A stretch of DNA of 64,000 bases from Pisolithus tinctorius. Taxonomy: Eukaryota; Basidiomycota; Agaricomycetes; Boletales; Pisolithaceae. This document shows, in pieces, positions 23,601 to 37,000 of this stretch. The stretch spans positions 1,387,475 through 1,451,474 of the forward strand of contig JANFAH010000014.1 of NCBI GenBank assembly GCA_024663395.1. Direction: 5' to 3'. Position 1 is the stretch's first letter. The number at the start of each line of letters is the position of its first letter. The translations under genes and the position numbers were made by a program. The notes beneath the pieces were generated by a model. It ran no database searches and was not told the origin of the DNA. It saw only the letters and a list, made by a program, of their open reading frames with translations.

Positions 23601-25223
23601 TCTCACACGGGTTAGACCTTCATTTACTCAGGATGTCCAAGTGGCCTTCGGCTTCCTGACGTCCCGTTGGTTGCGTGTGTCACAGTCAGCTCATGCTGAA
23701 CACAGCAATTAATATTCGCAACTCACACAAATGCCAACTAAGTTGAACCCAACAGTTCGCATAATGTTCTTTGGTCTCTGAAAAATCAACATTTGGGATC
23801 ATAGGTAGTTAGAGATTTCACAGTAACGCCACACTATTAACCAGCAGCTAACACTAGTTTCTCGCTAGAAGGTCAGTTTAGTGGCAATTTCTGGCTAGTC
23901 CAGAGGGATGGTTGTCGAACTGAGCGACATGGGCTTCTCTGGGTTCTAATAATCACCCTGGTTGAGGGACAAAGCCTTGCCAGGTCCGATGATATTATAC
24001 CTTCACCCGTTTCACGATTTAACTGGCTCGTGGAGTCTATTGCGCCGCGAAGGAATCGAGTCAAACGAAGCTCAGGTCTTATCAGTGACGCATGGCTTAT
24101 ACCCGTGGGCCCGAGCACTTCCGCACGTCTGAGATTTTAAGCTCCAAAGTGCTTTTAACCATCAACTGAACACAAAGGACATACAGCATAGCAGACTGCC
24201 TAGGGTACATGACATCGGGAACCCAAGCGGAATGCATGGCATCTTGACAAATCGAAGCATAACGACGCTCACGGACAAGCCGAATCTCCAGCAGTTAACG
24301 GCACTTCATATGAACGGCGGGCTGTGGAGGGGACCTTGAATCATCCCTTCAGTTGCCTCTGGTTCAGTCTCCACTGGCATGACCAGTTTATACTTCGACT
24401 TGTCCCTCGTCCGCTCCATTTCCCTCTGCATCTGTGCCTCAAAATGTCCCTCCTCATCAAACGCATCCTTGCAACAGCAACCACACCATCCATGGCTACT
24501 GCAACAGCTTTCTGTTACACCAAACTCACCTGATGGTCACAATGGCGAACCAATGCCTAGCGTCAATGTATAGCTTCCAAAAAAAAAACAGTGGAAACGA
24601 ACGAGGGCTAAGAAGTGATGTGGCAGCAGAGCCAATTACCATGCCTAGTGTTTGAGAGACGGTTAGCATAGGGGACCAACCGTGATAAAATTGAAGCCTT
24701 ACAACAACCTCCACAGAGCATGGCAAAACAGTGTCCAGCTTCCGACATGTTTTGAGGTGGTTACTGATCGAACACGTACCACTGAGGACTGCTGTGGTGA
24801 CCGAATTCCAGAAGCCGTGGACACGTTCGTCCTGCACACAAGTCCTGTTGATCCGGAAAGCTTGCATGCTGCTTTGTGGCGCTAGAACTCTCGTAAACGA
24901 GTCTAGCCACGTGGTCGTCGAGAGTCACACAAGCACAAGCACGACATCAACGTTTGACGCCTGGGGTAGGGCACCCGTTTGCACCAATTTGGTACAGTAA
25001 TACAGCAAGTAGGAGCAGCACAGTGGGATAAACCTATCGTACAGAGAAACCCAGAATGGCGATGGAGGCTCAAGTGAAACACATGAGAGAGGGACTAATA
25101 CCGTGTTGGGGCCAAGCGCCTTGGAGTAGCCATCCACTTCAGTGAATGCAAACCTTGTCTCTGCCACAACACATAAGACCAGCCATCTGTCTATTGAGAA
25201 ATAGCCCCTACACGTTCCTCCGT
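20693..25223. other. Gene-poor region of 4.5 kb
   Basis: No gene I can support. Open frames are short and none carries a recognisable domain or a chain of in-phase splice sites. One frame (21540-21704, plus) reads as a possible membrane segment and is listed separately. Base composition looks like the rest of the window and CpG is not depleted, unlike the island at 45-46.8 kb. Confidence 0.6.
21540..21704 (+). other. Open frame with a membrane-like segment, possible last exon
   Basis: The frame begins after TTTAAG and reads SIAAVDVVRVIGILAGLSL, then a second apolar stretch around VIMPIGAGVIHIADLV, ending in PPWKLVDSLLNAH and a stop. Two apolar stretches with flanking charges suggest the end of a membrane protein, but upstream exons could not be found and no start codon is in frame. 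Family not recognised. Confidence 0.25.
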
Positions 25224-25635
25224 TCACGACGGCTTGCCAGTAGCTTCTGATTTGGTCGGAACAGACATTTCTTGTGCAGGAGATGGCTGAGCGCTAACAG
25301 GCTGATCACCTTGTCTACGTTCTTGATCTCGTTTTAGGCGTTCGTCGAAGTCATCGTGATCGAAACACGAGGCACAGAGGTTGCCACAGCATCCCCTCTG
25401 CCCACCACAGCAATCGGCACCGAATGCATCTACAGTCCCATTTCAATCCTTTGGACCTTCCACAGAAGGAAGGATTGCTGTATACATACGAAGATTACAC
25501 CACGTTTGAAGAGCAGACACGCATATTAAACCTGCGATGAGATTGACACTGGTATCTATCTGAAGAGCAGGGACCAAATGACTCACAGCAGGATGCACAG
25601 ATACCGCCGTCGGCCGTGGCGGCTGAGGAGTCCAT
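25224..25635 (-). CDS. Small Cys-rich protein of unknown function, 98 residues
   Basis: Three exons (25635..25587, 25531..25490, 25429..25224) sum to 297 bases with perfect phase and GTGAGT or GTATGT donors. The protein starts MDSSAATADGGICASCC, has a short apolar segment (LICVSALQTWCNL), then a dense Cys block (ADCCGGQRGCCGNLCASC) followed by an acidic and basic tail (FDHDDFDERLKRDQERR) and a Ser/Pro-rich end. Ten Cys lie in the first half. This pattern of apolar stretch, CCG block and FDxDxF tail seems shared by short uncharacterised basidiomycete proteins, but I cannot name a family. Metal binding or palmitoylation are guesses. It shares a 222-base promoter region with tubulin cofactor C. 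Confidence 0.7.
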
Positions 25636-25857
25636 TGTGCTGCGTTAAGAGAGTATCCTTGTGTGGAGGGCGTAGTATAAAGCAAACCAGGCTTGTGTGT
25701 ACATAATGGCAAGCAAGCTGTACACTGAAAACAAGCCTCACCCTTTGTGGGGTAAGTCATTCGGTGGAGAACTTACGTACAAAGTCAGATACTGATTATA
25801 GCATCGCCACCCTAGAACTCAAGATCCCTGATACCCAACCACTTGACGGAGAAGGGC
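25636..25857. promoter_or_regulatory. Shared divergent promoter region
   Basis: Only 222 bases separate the start codons of the Cys-rich protein (minus) and tubulin cofactor C (plus), so one region should serve both. No TATA box was obvious. Confidence 0.5.
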
Positions 25858-27013
25858 ATGTCCGAATCCAAGTGGACATTTTCACAAGATTTTTACACCG
25901 AATTTCACGCCAAGGCAGCGGGTTCGCTTCACAGAGATATGCTGTAGCCTCCTATTCTAATGCTGGTGTACAGATATCACTTCGCGTCTTGATGACCTTA
26001 AGCATGGCAGCCCCACCCCCGGTGCGGTTCAGGCTGTTGCAGTTGACGTATCACGGTTAGCAAAGAGTCTAGTTGAGGCGACTGGCGGTCTACCCAGTTA
26101 TGATCAGCGGCAATGCGAGATGGTACGCCTTCGTGGTGCTCCCTAGATCCGAGCCACTCAAATAACTTCAGCATATCAAATCACTCGAAATGGCTGTGGA
26201 AGTTCTGCGAGGAGCTTCTTGCGCTGTACCAAAGTTCTCTTTCAAAAAGAAGGCTGCGAAGGCGAAAACGGACGACCCAGCCATACACGCTGTATCCATA
26301 CCCCAGAACGTGTCGCCTGTTACTGGTTCTGTGAAGGCACTGTCTTCGCTCTCTTGCCGTTATTTGACTGCAGCAGATTTCGAGCATCGGGCCACGTCAG
26401 GGGAGCTGACCCTATCTGATCTTGCCACTTGTATCGTGAACTTGTTGCCCAAGGACGGCCACAGCATGGATATATCGGCAATCCACGTACAACGTCTCAC
26501 TGACTGCGTCCTTCTTTTGCCACGCATAAGCGGTAGCATCCTTCTTCACAATCTGTCAAATTGTGTGCTCGTTGCCGGCTGTCATCAGGTAGAGAGGCTA
26601 TTCTTACTCTGGCGATAAGCTCAATGGCGACGGATGGCTTAGTTTCGCATGCATTCCTCAACGAATGCAGACGTTTACCTGTCTGCTGTGTCAAATCCGA
26701 TCATCGAACATTGTTCGAAACATCCGATTTGCAGAATACCCTGATACCCTGATGCAAAACCCGGAGCCGCAGGTTTGTGGCTCTACTTTGACAGGAATCA
26801 GTAGATCATCATCAGCATTATTATACCAACAGGGATAACACAGCATCGACTGTGCAGGACTTCTCGCACATACGATCGACGCCTTCACCAAACTGGAGTG
26901 TGTTACCCAAGGATTACAGACAGCAGTGCTGGCCAGTCACACCTCTTGAAGGGCAGACACTTTTAGACGAGCTGAAAAGAATCTTACCTGGAGGGGATAT
27001 ATCACAGAATTGA
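25858..27013 (+). CDS. Tubulin-binding cofactor C (TBCC domain), with one apparent frame break
   Basis: Cofactor in the last step of alpha/beta-tubulin folding, stimulating GTP hydrolysis by tubulin. Five exons: 25858..25921, 25974..26122, 26172..26588, 26643..26772, 26858..27013. Start at MSESKWTFSQDFYTEF. An N-terminal helical part (VSRLAKSLVEATGGLPSYDQ) leads through a basic linker (FSFKKKAAKAKTDD) into the beta-helix C domain: LTAADFEHRATSGELTLSDL, then VAGCHQ joined to FRMHSSTNADVYLSAVSNPI and IEHCS. Within exon 4, near 26719, one extra A in the AAA run breaks the frame. Without it the protein reads NIRFAEYPDTLMQNPEP and continues into DFSHIRSTPSPNWSVLP, the standard end of TBCC. As written it would stop at 26742. 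First intron donor (GTTCGC) is weak. Confidence 0.88.
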
Positions 27014-28019
<1,006 letters not shown>

Positions 28020-31000
28020 ATGACAAGTTACGGCTCAAGCACTGACCCGCGTTCCCCAACTTATGGGACCGCCACTTTTTCTACCTTTTCGACTTCTCAA
28101 ACACCCATGTCTCCATCCCGTTATTCTCAGTCGAGCTCTGGTAATACGCGTCTTGGGCACATCTAACACGATTCCATACTCAAACTACACTCTGTAGATA
28201 CCCCCCTTGCGTCCTCTGATAGCGAAGGTGCCACTTCTGATCGTTACATGAGACGTGTCAACCTGTCGCCCAGAGGATCTAGCGATACGTTTATCGAAGA
28301 AGACTCTATGGAAGATGCCGCCGAAGTGGAGGCTGCCCTCAATGTCATTGACCGCGAATTCGAGAACACAGAGGACTTGCTGACGGAGTGGTCGCGTGGC
28401 ACCTCTAGCAGCGGACCAACCTACACGGGAACGACACCGTCGTATTCAACCAGCTTGGACACCTACTCGATCTACAATCGCGAGGGAATTAGGCTGAGCA
28501 CCATTTCAGAGCGTACAGAAAATATTCCTTCGCGTCCTACGTCTTATGGGGCGCGTGGGGCTCCAGAAGGACATAGGCTTTCCGCCCATCGTAGCACTAC
28601 CGCTTCGCCCGGACACTTGCACACTCGCTCTGGCACCGACTTCATGGCTGACCGCGTTCCTGGTCGAAGGACTGGTGATCTCATTGCGTTCTTCGAGGAC
28701 AGAGCTTCTTCGCCATCCGACACCTCCTTTGGCCACACTCGCACCTCGTCTGCGCCTGGTTATCGTTCTCGTAGCCCTTTCTTCCCTATGGGCCAGTCCA
28801 CTCCTCATTTGGGCAGCACGACTGGCTACGGTACTTCCACGGGCTATGGTTCTCGTCCCTCCTCGCCTGCAAAGAGTAAGGCTGGTTCTACCATATCGTC
28901 AGCATCGTCAGCCGTTTCCGAATCGTTGTCTATGTCGTCGTTGCTTGCGCCGCCCACCAGAGGAGCTACCACCGTTACCCGCAGCAGCACCCAGTTGAGC
29001 CCCAGTGACTTTGCCAGCACGTTTTCGAACACCTTCACAGCGTCGAGGACCGCATCAAACACGACGAACGTCACCCCAACAGTCTCATCTCTTCACCGCC
29101 CGCAGACGTCCCCTCGTTCCCCCTTGACGTCAGTTCGCAATATTATTGCAGCATGGAAAGACCGCACCCCGTCTCTTGATAAAACACCGAAGTCACCTTC
29201 GGATACAACTACTTCTCCGCCAAGCAACACGGGTCCAGGCACGAGTGGCCATGGGCTATTCAGTCTAAGAAGACGTGCCAGCCAACGCGAGCGTGTTCCA
29301 GACGGTGCTGAGAATTCCAACGGGCATCGCCCAACCACTCCGAAAAGCATGGCTAGTAGCATTATCCCTCCGCCATTTGACATGACCGAACTGGGTGCCT
29401 ATGCCCGGGACAGTCGCGAGGTGAGTTTGATTTTTTGAGTAGCGGTCGCTTGGGATTGATCCTTCTCGCTTCAAGCCCCTTCGTATTGGTGTCTTGTGGT
29501 ACTTGAATGTGCACTCTGGGCCACCATACAAGTGGCAGCGTTGCGAAGCCCTTCTATACCCTCACATGCTCTTGCTCTCCTGGATTGCTCCGGGTGGAGG
29601 TAGGGGAGTTGTGACTTTGGATTTGTTAAACTGCACGGAAGTTCGCTCGGTTCCTTCCCCAACGCACTCGAGTGCTACAGAGGACGTCGGTACCATCGCC
29701 GCGCGGGCGCAGGTAGCGGAGGGTCAGGGCCCCGATCTCATGGAGTTGCTCTGTCCTTTCCAACTGCTGTACACTGACGGCGTTGAGAGGTTGGCAGCTG
29801 AGAGCGCGCGCGAGAGAGTTCGATGGGTCAGCGCGATTTGGTAAGTGTTAACTTCAACCTCAGATGGTATGCTTGTTAAATTCCCGTCAGGGAAGCGTTA
29901 GATCGCTCTGTCACTCTGCCGAACCGCTCGGAACCGGGATCGCCCACCGGGTCCATTAGGACGATCCGTTCGATCACCAGCACCAGTGCATCTGGATCAA
30001 CCTCCGGCTCGGCTTCTACCGTATTTGTCCCTCCACTTCACACCATCCCTAGCGTCTCCGACTTGTCGGATAGTTTGAGCACTGGTTCATTTTCTCGCGC
30101 ACCTTCCTATCCTACCCATACTCGTACTACGGATGATGGTGCCGTATCCAATCAGTCATACGTGTACCCAGGGGACCCTCGGGTTATTGCTCCCAGTCGA
30201 AGCAGTTCGTTGCGCCGTACCAGTTCATTGACCGATTTGGATGCAGAGTTTGCATCAGCTGTCAGCCGGGCAAGGAACGCGAAGCCTGGTCTTGGGTTCG
30301 CCATGAGTCTCGTTGGTGGGATCCTTGGAGATGGTTCCCCGGTGACGGTTTCTAGTGGACCTCGGCTTGGAAGGGATGTTAGGGTGACCCCACCTCCCAG
30401 TGCAAAAACGAAGGCTCGGCCCCTCTCGGATGTCTCGGATGATGCTTTCTTCTCTGCAGCATCGAAGACTTCGAGTGATCCTCGCTCTTCATTCTTCTCG
30501 ATGTCCAGCACGTCGACGTCTGATCGTGACCGTACTACCACCGGCCTCATTACTGATGAGACTGCCTTTGAGTTGACCTCGGGTGGCTCAAACACACAGA
30601 TAGTTCCATCTACTCTATCGTACAGGCGGACAGAATCCAACTCGTACCTCGGTGACTCTCATGATGGTTCCTTCTCATGCAGCACTTGTGCATCCACATC
30701 GCCGTCTCGTTCATCGCTATCCAGGAGTGCCGAAATCCGTAGGAGACGTCAAAGGTGCAACACATGTTCGGAGAGCACATCTGACAAGGAAAACACCACA
30801 ACCGGGTACACATATTCGGCAAGTCGGTCCACGATGAGCACGTGGACCAGGAGTCGCTCTGTCACCCCAACGCCGGCTCCTTCGACTGCTGCGTTGTCTG
30901 CTCTTGAGCTTCCTGACACCTCAGGGAGTGAGGGTTATGAGACCGCACATACTCCGTCGACGGCGTCATTCAAGTCACTTCCCACTATCCCGTCTGAGAC

Positions 31001-34000
31001 CGATTTCTACACTGCGGATGTCTGCAAGACTGAAGCATCGACAGACTTTTATACTGCTGATGTATGCAAGACCGAAGCGTCTACTGAGTTTTACACCGCG
31101 GAGGTTTGCCGTTCTGAGGTCTCGACGGAGTTCGTGACTGCAGAGGTTTGCAAGTCAGAGGCCGAGACTGAGTTCGTCACTGCGGAGATCTGCAAAAGCG
31201 AACGCTCTACGCAGTTCGAGACCGCTTCCGTTTGTAAAACCATTCCATCGGAAGTAAGCACCCCACCCTCTCTGGCTGTTGACCTTCCTGTCGAGAGGGC
31301 CCCAACGCCTCCACCCAAGACACCCTCAGTCGTACCTTCCATTGCCTCGGAATCTGATGTCCAACCGGAGATATCCCCTGAGAGGGTTCCCCTTCCTCCC
31401 TCCGAATTTAGCCCTACCCCCTCTAGCGTTAGTATTGGTGTCGAACCTGAAGCACCCGAAGAAGAACCTGAAGTGCTCTCATCAGGACTTGTCTCCACCG
31501 GCGATGTGTCACTCTCGCTCCCGTCTACGGTCTCTCCAACTTCTCCTGAACCGTCGTCCGGAACAGAGCCGGTGTCGAGCTTAACCACTGAATCTTCGGA
31601 GATAGCGCTCAGCGATATCTCTCCTAGCGAGACTGACGAATCTCCTTTATCTCCTGAGCCTGAAGCCTCCCCGTCGATTCACCCTTCTCACTGGGCACAG
31701 GAAACTGATGTTTCCTACGATTCCTCACATTTACAGCCGACGCCATTCACTCAGTCTGTCAGTCTCCGAGAGGGCCGTGATGAGTCTTTCGAGACGTCGG
31801 CCATGCGACCCAGCCCCTCTCCTTTAACAAGCCTTGAAAGATTGACACTTATTTCTGAAGATATATCCGAAACTATTTCGACGTCCACGCCGTCTCTACC
31901 TCTGCCAACTCCGCCGCCGCCGCCACGACATGTACCACCTCAACCACCTCAACCGCCACATGTACCACCACCTCCCACGCCGGTCGCACCTCCCGAAAGC
32001 GAGCCAACGCCGATCCCGAGTAGTGTGATTTCGTCATCGCTATCTCGTACTCCTTCCACTGTTTCCTCTGTGTCGAGCTTGCGGACACGAGAATTAGAAG
32101 AGGACATTGTTTCTCTGCCAGATGTCCCGCCTCCATCTGAAATATCTACGGTGCCAACACTGCTGTCCAGTCGCGCGAGCACTCTCCCTGTGGTAAGTTC
32201 AGTCTTGGCTTCCAGGCTACGATACTAAAGTTTATATCTAGTACGTTGAACCCGCAATGCTCCCTCTGCCAGTATCGCCAGCCCCCAGTATCAGTGTCTC
32301 ATTCCCTACCCCGAGTGCTAGGGTCCCTTCCATCCATTCGACACTCGAAACGGTTCCCGATGTCATTGAGACTGAGACTGTCACTCATGACATCGAGCGC
32401 ATACTCGAGCAGATTCGGGAGCTAGATCATTTCAGAAGTGAAGAAACACACGACATTGCGGAGAACGTTCGCACGATCCGAGACGAGTTGCGCGCCCTCT
32501 CAGAGTTCTTACGGACCAGACAAGCATCCACTGAACGAATTATAGTTTGCGAAAGGCCCCCACAACCACCGCCAGTGGTTCATCGAGACCGATCGGTGGG
32601 AGGAAGTAGCATTATATCTGAACCTCGCGTAGCTCCTGCTGGTCCCAGAGAGCGTCTCGGGTTAATTCCTATTGATGTGACCCCGCCTCTAAGGCGAGCA
32701 CCTTCGATCGTTTCTTCCGACTCAGGGATATCGTACCTGTCCTCTCATCACTCCGACGATCTGAGCCTTATGGTTGAGGAGGAAGAACTAGGAGAAGAAT
32801 ACGACATTCCAGGATCGCCATCTTGGTCGTCGTCGTCATCGCCGTCATCACCGTCTTCGCAGATCACACCTTCTCTTGTTTCGTCTTCGGAGCCTTCACC
32901 TGGGCCAACGCTTTCTCTGACTTCGTCTTCAGAGCCCTCCCCGCCTCCTACATCTCCTACACCATCTACTGAGTCCAGTACGACCGCGCGCCCGGTAGTG
33001 GCGGAAGGGCCGTCTTTGGCCAACTTGAGAGAATTGCTCTTACAGCTACGGGAACAAATGAATGCACTTTGGGACGGCCAAAATGCCACAAATCAGATGA
33101 TCGATGAAATTCGACAAACAAGGCCGGTTCCTCAGGACAACACGGAAATACGCGAGCGTTTGGAGACCATCGAAACGCTCCTTGAGCGGTTACTCAATAG
33201 GCAGAGACAAGTCGAGCGGGAGTCTATAACCGACAGGAGACGTGAAGAATTCCGGGAACGGACGAGACCAGGAGTAGAAGTCGAATCCGTCTCTGAGTCA
33301 TCGACTGATTTAGAAAGCCTACACCGTCGCTGGTCAGATCTGGCGCGCGGTGTCCGTATTCATGCACCGGCGCCACGACATGTTGGGCCCTCCTTGGACG
33401 AGCAACTGTTGGAGTTGTTAGGTGCCCCTCCCCCTCCTGGCGCATATGGGGTTCAGGCGCCTCCTCAGCTGATTCCTTTTACATATCAGCCTTCACAAAG
33501 ACCACCAAGGTCCAGGAGCACCAGCCCGGTCATGACAGGAAGGGCTACTTCGGCCCCGCCATTCCCAGACATGGGGATATTCTCACCCGAGACGCTCCAC
33601 CCGCCTTTGCGGCATCCAGTCAGGCGCCGGCCACTCGCACCACGCGTAGAACGACCCCCGCCGTCCGAGGCTCTACCAATTCCAAGCCACCCACCACTAC
33701 CAGAACATGTTATGGGTGATCGGCCAGTAGAACGTGAGCGTCGCCCCCATGTCGAACCGGCGTACCCAGTCATAGTAGGTGTTTTTTTTTCTATTGTATT
33801 CGTTTTCCCTGACACCTGTTACAGCCGCCACTGCATGATCGGCCTCCGACAGCCCCTGCGACGTTAGGTCTCGCCGAGGACCCCCAGGCGTCGCGCAGCT
33901 GGTACCGACGGCCCCGTGTCGATGGCGTGAGTCCAGTTTTTCTGTGCAACAATTGCGGCTTCTCACTCCATGCAACAGACTGGTGCCGTCCCCCCTCCAG

Positions 34001-37000
34001 GTGTTTTCGGGCCTGCTCAACCCGCTCAACCTGCGGCTCCCGGACCAACTTACGTTCCAATGCCCCCAGGACCTGTAAGGAGCTAACTTCGGTACAACTG
34101 CGGCTTTCTGATGCTCCCAATAGACTATCGTACAATTGCCTCTGTTCGACACTCTGATTGAAATACTTAGGGTAAGGTTACACCGTGCTATGGATTTACT
34201 GCCTATTCAAACGCTTGTAGGAACATCGCCGTGCTCAAGTAGCGACCGTAGACCAGCAACGTGAGCTTATGAGATATATGCGAGGCCTGAACGAGTGGTT
34301 GGCTCGGGATGTGAATGACCGCCACGCGGAGCTGCGGGGGGTAGCGGAAAGGATTGATCAGCTCCGGGCTGATATGGCACGCGTCGGTATTGGCGCTGGT
34401 GTCGTTCCTCGTAAGTTCACTTGTCTTAACTTTACGTTTGTGCTAAAATTTCATGGCTAGCTATGCCTCAACCCCAACCCCAGGTTGTTCCAGGAGGACC
34501 ACCTCCCCCACCTGGGTTCGTCATTCCCCCAGTCATACCCCAGCCTCCTGGCCCTGCCGGACAACCAATGGTGACAGTAAACTACCCTGTTGTGCCACCC
34601 GGTTTGGGGCCTGAGGAACCTGTGATTCCATTCCCGGTCCCCGCGAGTCCACTCCGTTCGCCCCCTGTCACCCGGGTCGTTCCATCACCACCTCCTGGCT
34701 GGATTCCAGGTGGACCAGGAGGGGGAGGCTACGTGCCTCCCGGTGCCCCATTCCCTGAGGTTCGGACCCCTTCACCTTACAGGCATCGTCCAGTGGAGCA
34801 CGACGAAGCATTTATACCTCAAACTCCTAGCCCCAGATCAGCAACTCATCCAGTGATTGTTCAACCAACAGGTCCTACAGTCTATATTCCGCCCTCACCA
34901 GGTTCACGCAGTTCACGCACTGACACTCAGGAGACATACCACCCAGCACCCCGCAGCCCAGCCCCTCTGCCGGTGCCGTTCGGCGATCAACACCCTCCCA
35001 TACAGCTAGGGGAATCACGCCCACCCACTCCGCAAGCTCCCCAGAATATTATCAATGTAGGAACGGCTCCCCCAATCCCGCCTCCTGGACAGATACACCC
35101 GTCTCCTCCAACGCCTATAGTGGCACATGAGCCTACTATGGGACATTCTATAGCGCCTCCTATGGGAATGCCGGTAGTTCCGCCAACAATCCCTGTGCCA
35201 GGATCGCCTCATTTTATGCCCATGCCAGGTGTACCGGGCACCGGTCCAATTGTCATTCAACCAGCTCCTCCAATGGCACCTGTACAGCCGGTGATACCCT
35301 CTCACCCTCCTTCCCGGGCCGATCTAAGGTCCCCTCGCGAAGGTGAGATGATGGAAATGCCACCAAGTCCTCGTCGTACTCTCCGATCTCCACACCCCGA
35401 ACAATACGCTCAGCCACCACCGCCCGTGATCACCCAAGGTTCGCCGTCTATCTACGCTCATCCTCAACCCACGGTAGTGACCCTGCCCCCGCGGACGTAT
35501 GACTATGACTCCGATGACTATTACTATCCGCGTCGCCACCGTTATTATTATGATGATGACGATTATTATTACCCACGACGACGCAGAAGACGACGCTCGC
35601 CCTACTACGATGATGACTACGATTATCCCCGTCGTCGGCGTCGCCATCCCGATTCTGATTCTGATGAGGACGAGGACCGTGATCCTCGCCGCTTGCGCAG
35701 ACGTCAGCCCGCGACTGAAGGAGCGGAATCTTCACTACCCACGCAACCTACGCATCCCACGCATCCCACGCATCCCACGCAACCAGCAGTCCCGCTGGAC
35801 ACAGTGCCAACAGGCGAACCGGATGCGGGTACCTATCCAGCTACACGAGAGGGTCCTCGTGTTCCTGCTCGTTTCGAGGATCACGATGAAGGTATTCAGC
35901 CTTCCAGACGGCCCCCAGCAGCAGAGGAGGAACCGTCTCGCGTCCCACCCCGTGACGAGCGAGAGGCGGAACCCCATGAGCACGAGAGACGACGACCTGA
36001 GCGTGAGGATAGTCACAGGCGACGTCCGAGCGACCATACAGTGTATTCCTCCGAGTTAGGTGACCGCGACCGCGATTACGATAGAAGGCGCCCTTCGCCA
36101 TCTATCCACCGCCGGCCAGAGTATAGGGAGGGAGACGCTGGGACCCCGCGCAGCTACCGTCCACATTCCCCTGCCCAACCTACCATTATTAGGCTAGGTG
36201 GCGAGCACGAGGATGGTCCCCATCATGCTGTTGTTATAGATCCGTCGCCACAGTCACCGAGGCCTTATCATTATCCAGGTATGCTCACACGGGGGCCTGT
36301 TGATTTTAGTACTGATTTATTGCAGAGCGACCAGTGTCTCCCCGCACTCAGTACGAAAGGGATCTGAGGCGTGTGCCCCATGGAGACACCGTTATACCTC
36401 GTTTGCCTACGGATACTAGGGAGAGACACCCTCCTCATCCTGCATCTGTTGCGGGCTCGGTTGTAGAGCCTCACGATGTACATGACCATCGGCGCACGCC
36501 GTCACGCACGCCGTCACGAGGTGGTCCTCCTCCACCTAGCATTGTGGGGGGAGACGAAGGACGCCCGCCCAGTGAAATCGCCCGCCACGTTCCGGCGCCA
36601 CCGATGCCCGAGGATGGAATGCCAGGGCCGCATGATGCTCAACTCATCGACGCCCTGCGCGAGCAGCACGAACGTCTCAACGACGCCGAACGCGATCTTG
36701 CTCAAATCGTGCACGATGCCCATGACGCTGAGGGAAGACGCGAGGATGAATTCCGTTCGAACGAGGAGGCTAGGCAGCATATTTTCATGGATAGTGAGGC
36801 TCGGAGGGATGCCGAAGCCAGACAGCGAAGTGATGCTCTGTTCCACGAACTCGAAGAGAAAGTGGCCAACGTTCCACCGATACCGGTCCCTCCACCTCGC
36901 GAGGCCGACGAAGCCTCCATGATCGAATCTATCAGGACCGCCACCCAGGACGCGGCGTCTCGCCATGCAGCGGACGTCCAGGAGATAGTACGCATGGAGA

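Noticed and set aside
25764..26060. Open frame at 25764 as the start of tubulin cofactor C
   Set aside because: It begins with GTG and is out of frame with the TBCC motif; the Met at 25858 gives the expected N-terminus.
34960..36100. Long frames on both strands across the PH-protein exon
   Set aside because: Biased Pro/Arg/Asp codons keep other frames open; only the frame at 34461-36278 fits the flanking splice phases.
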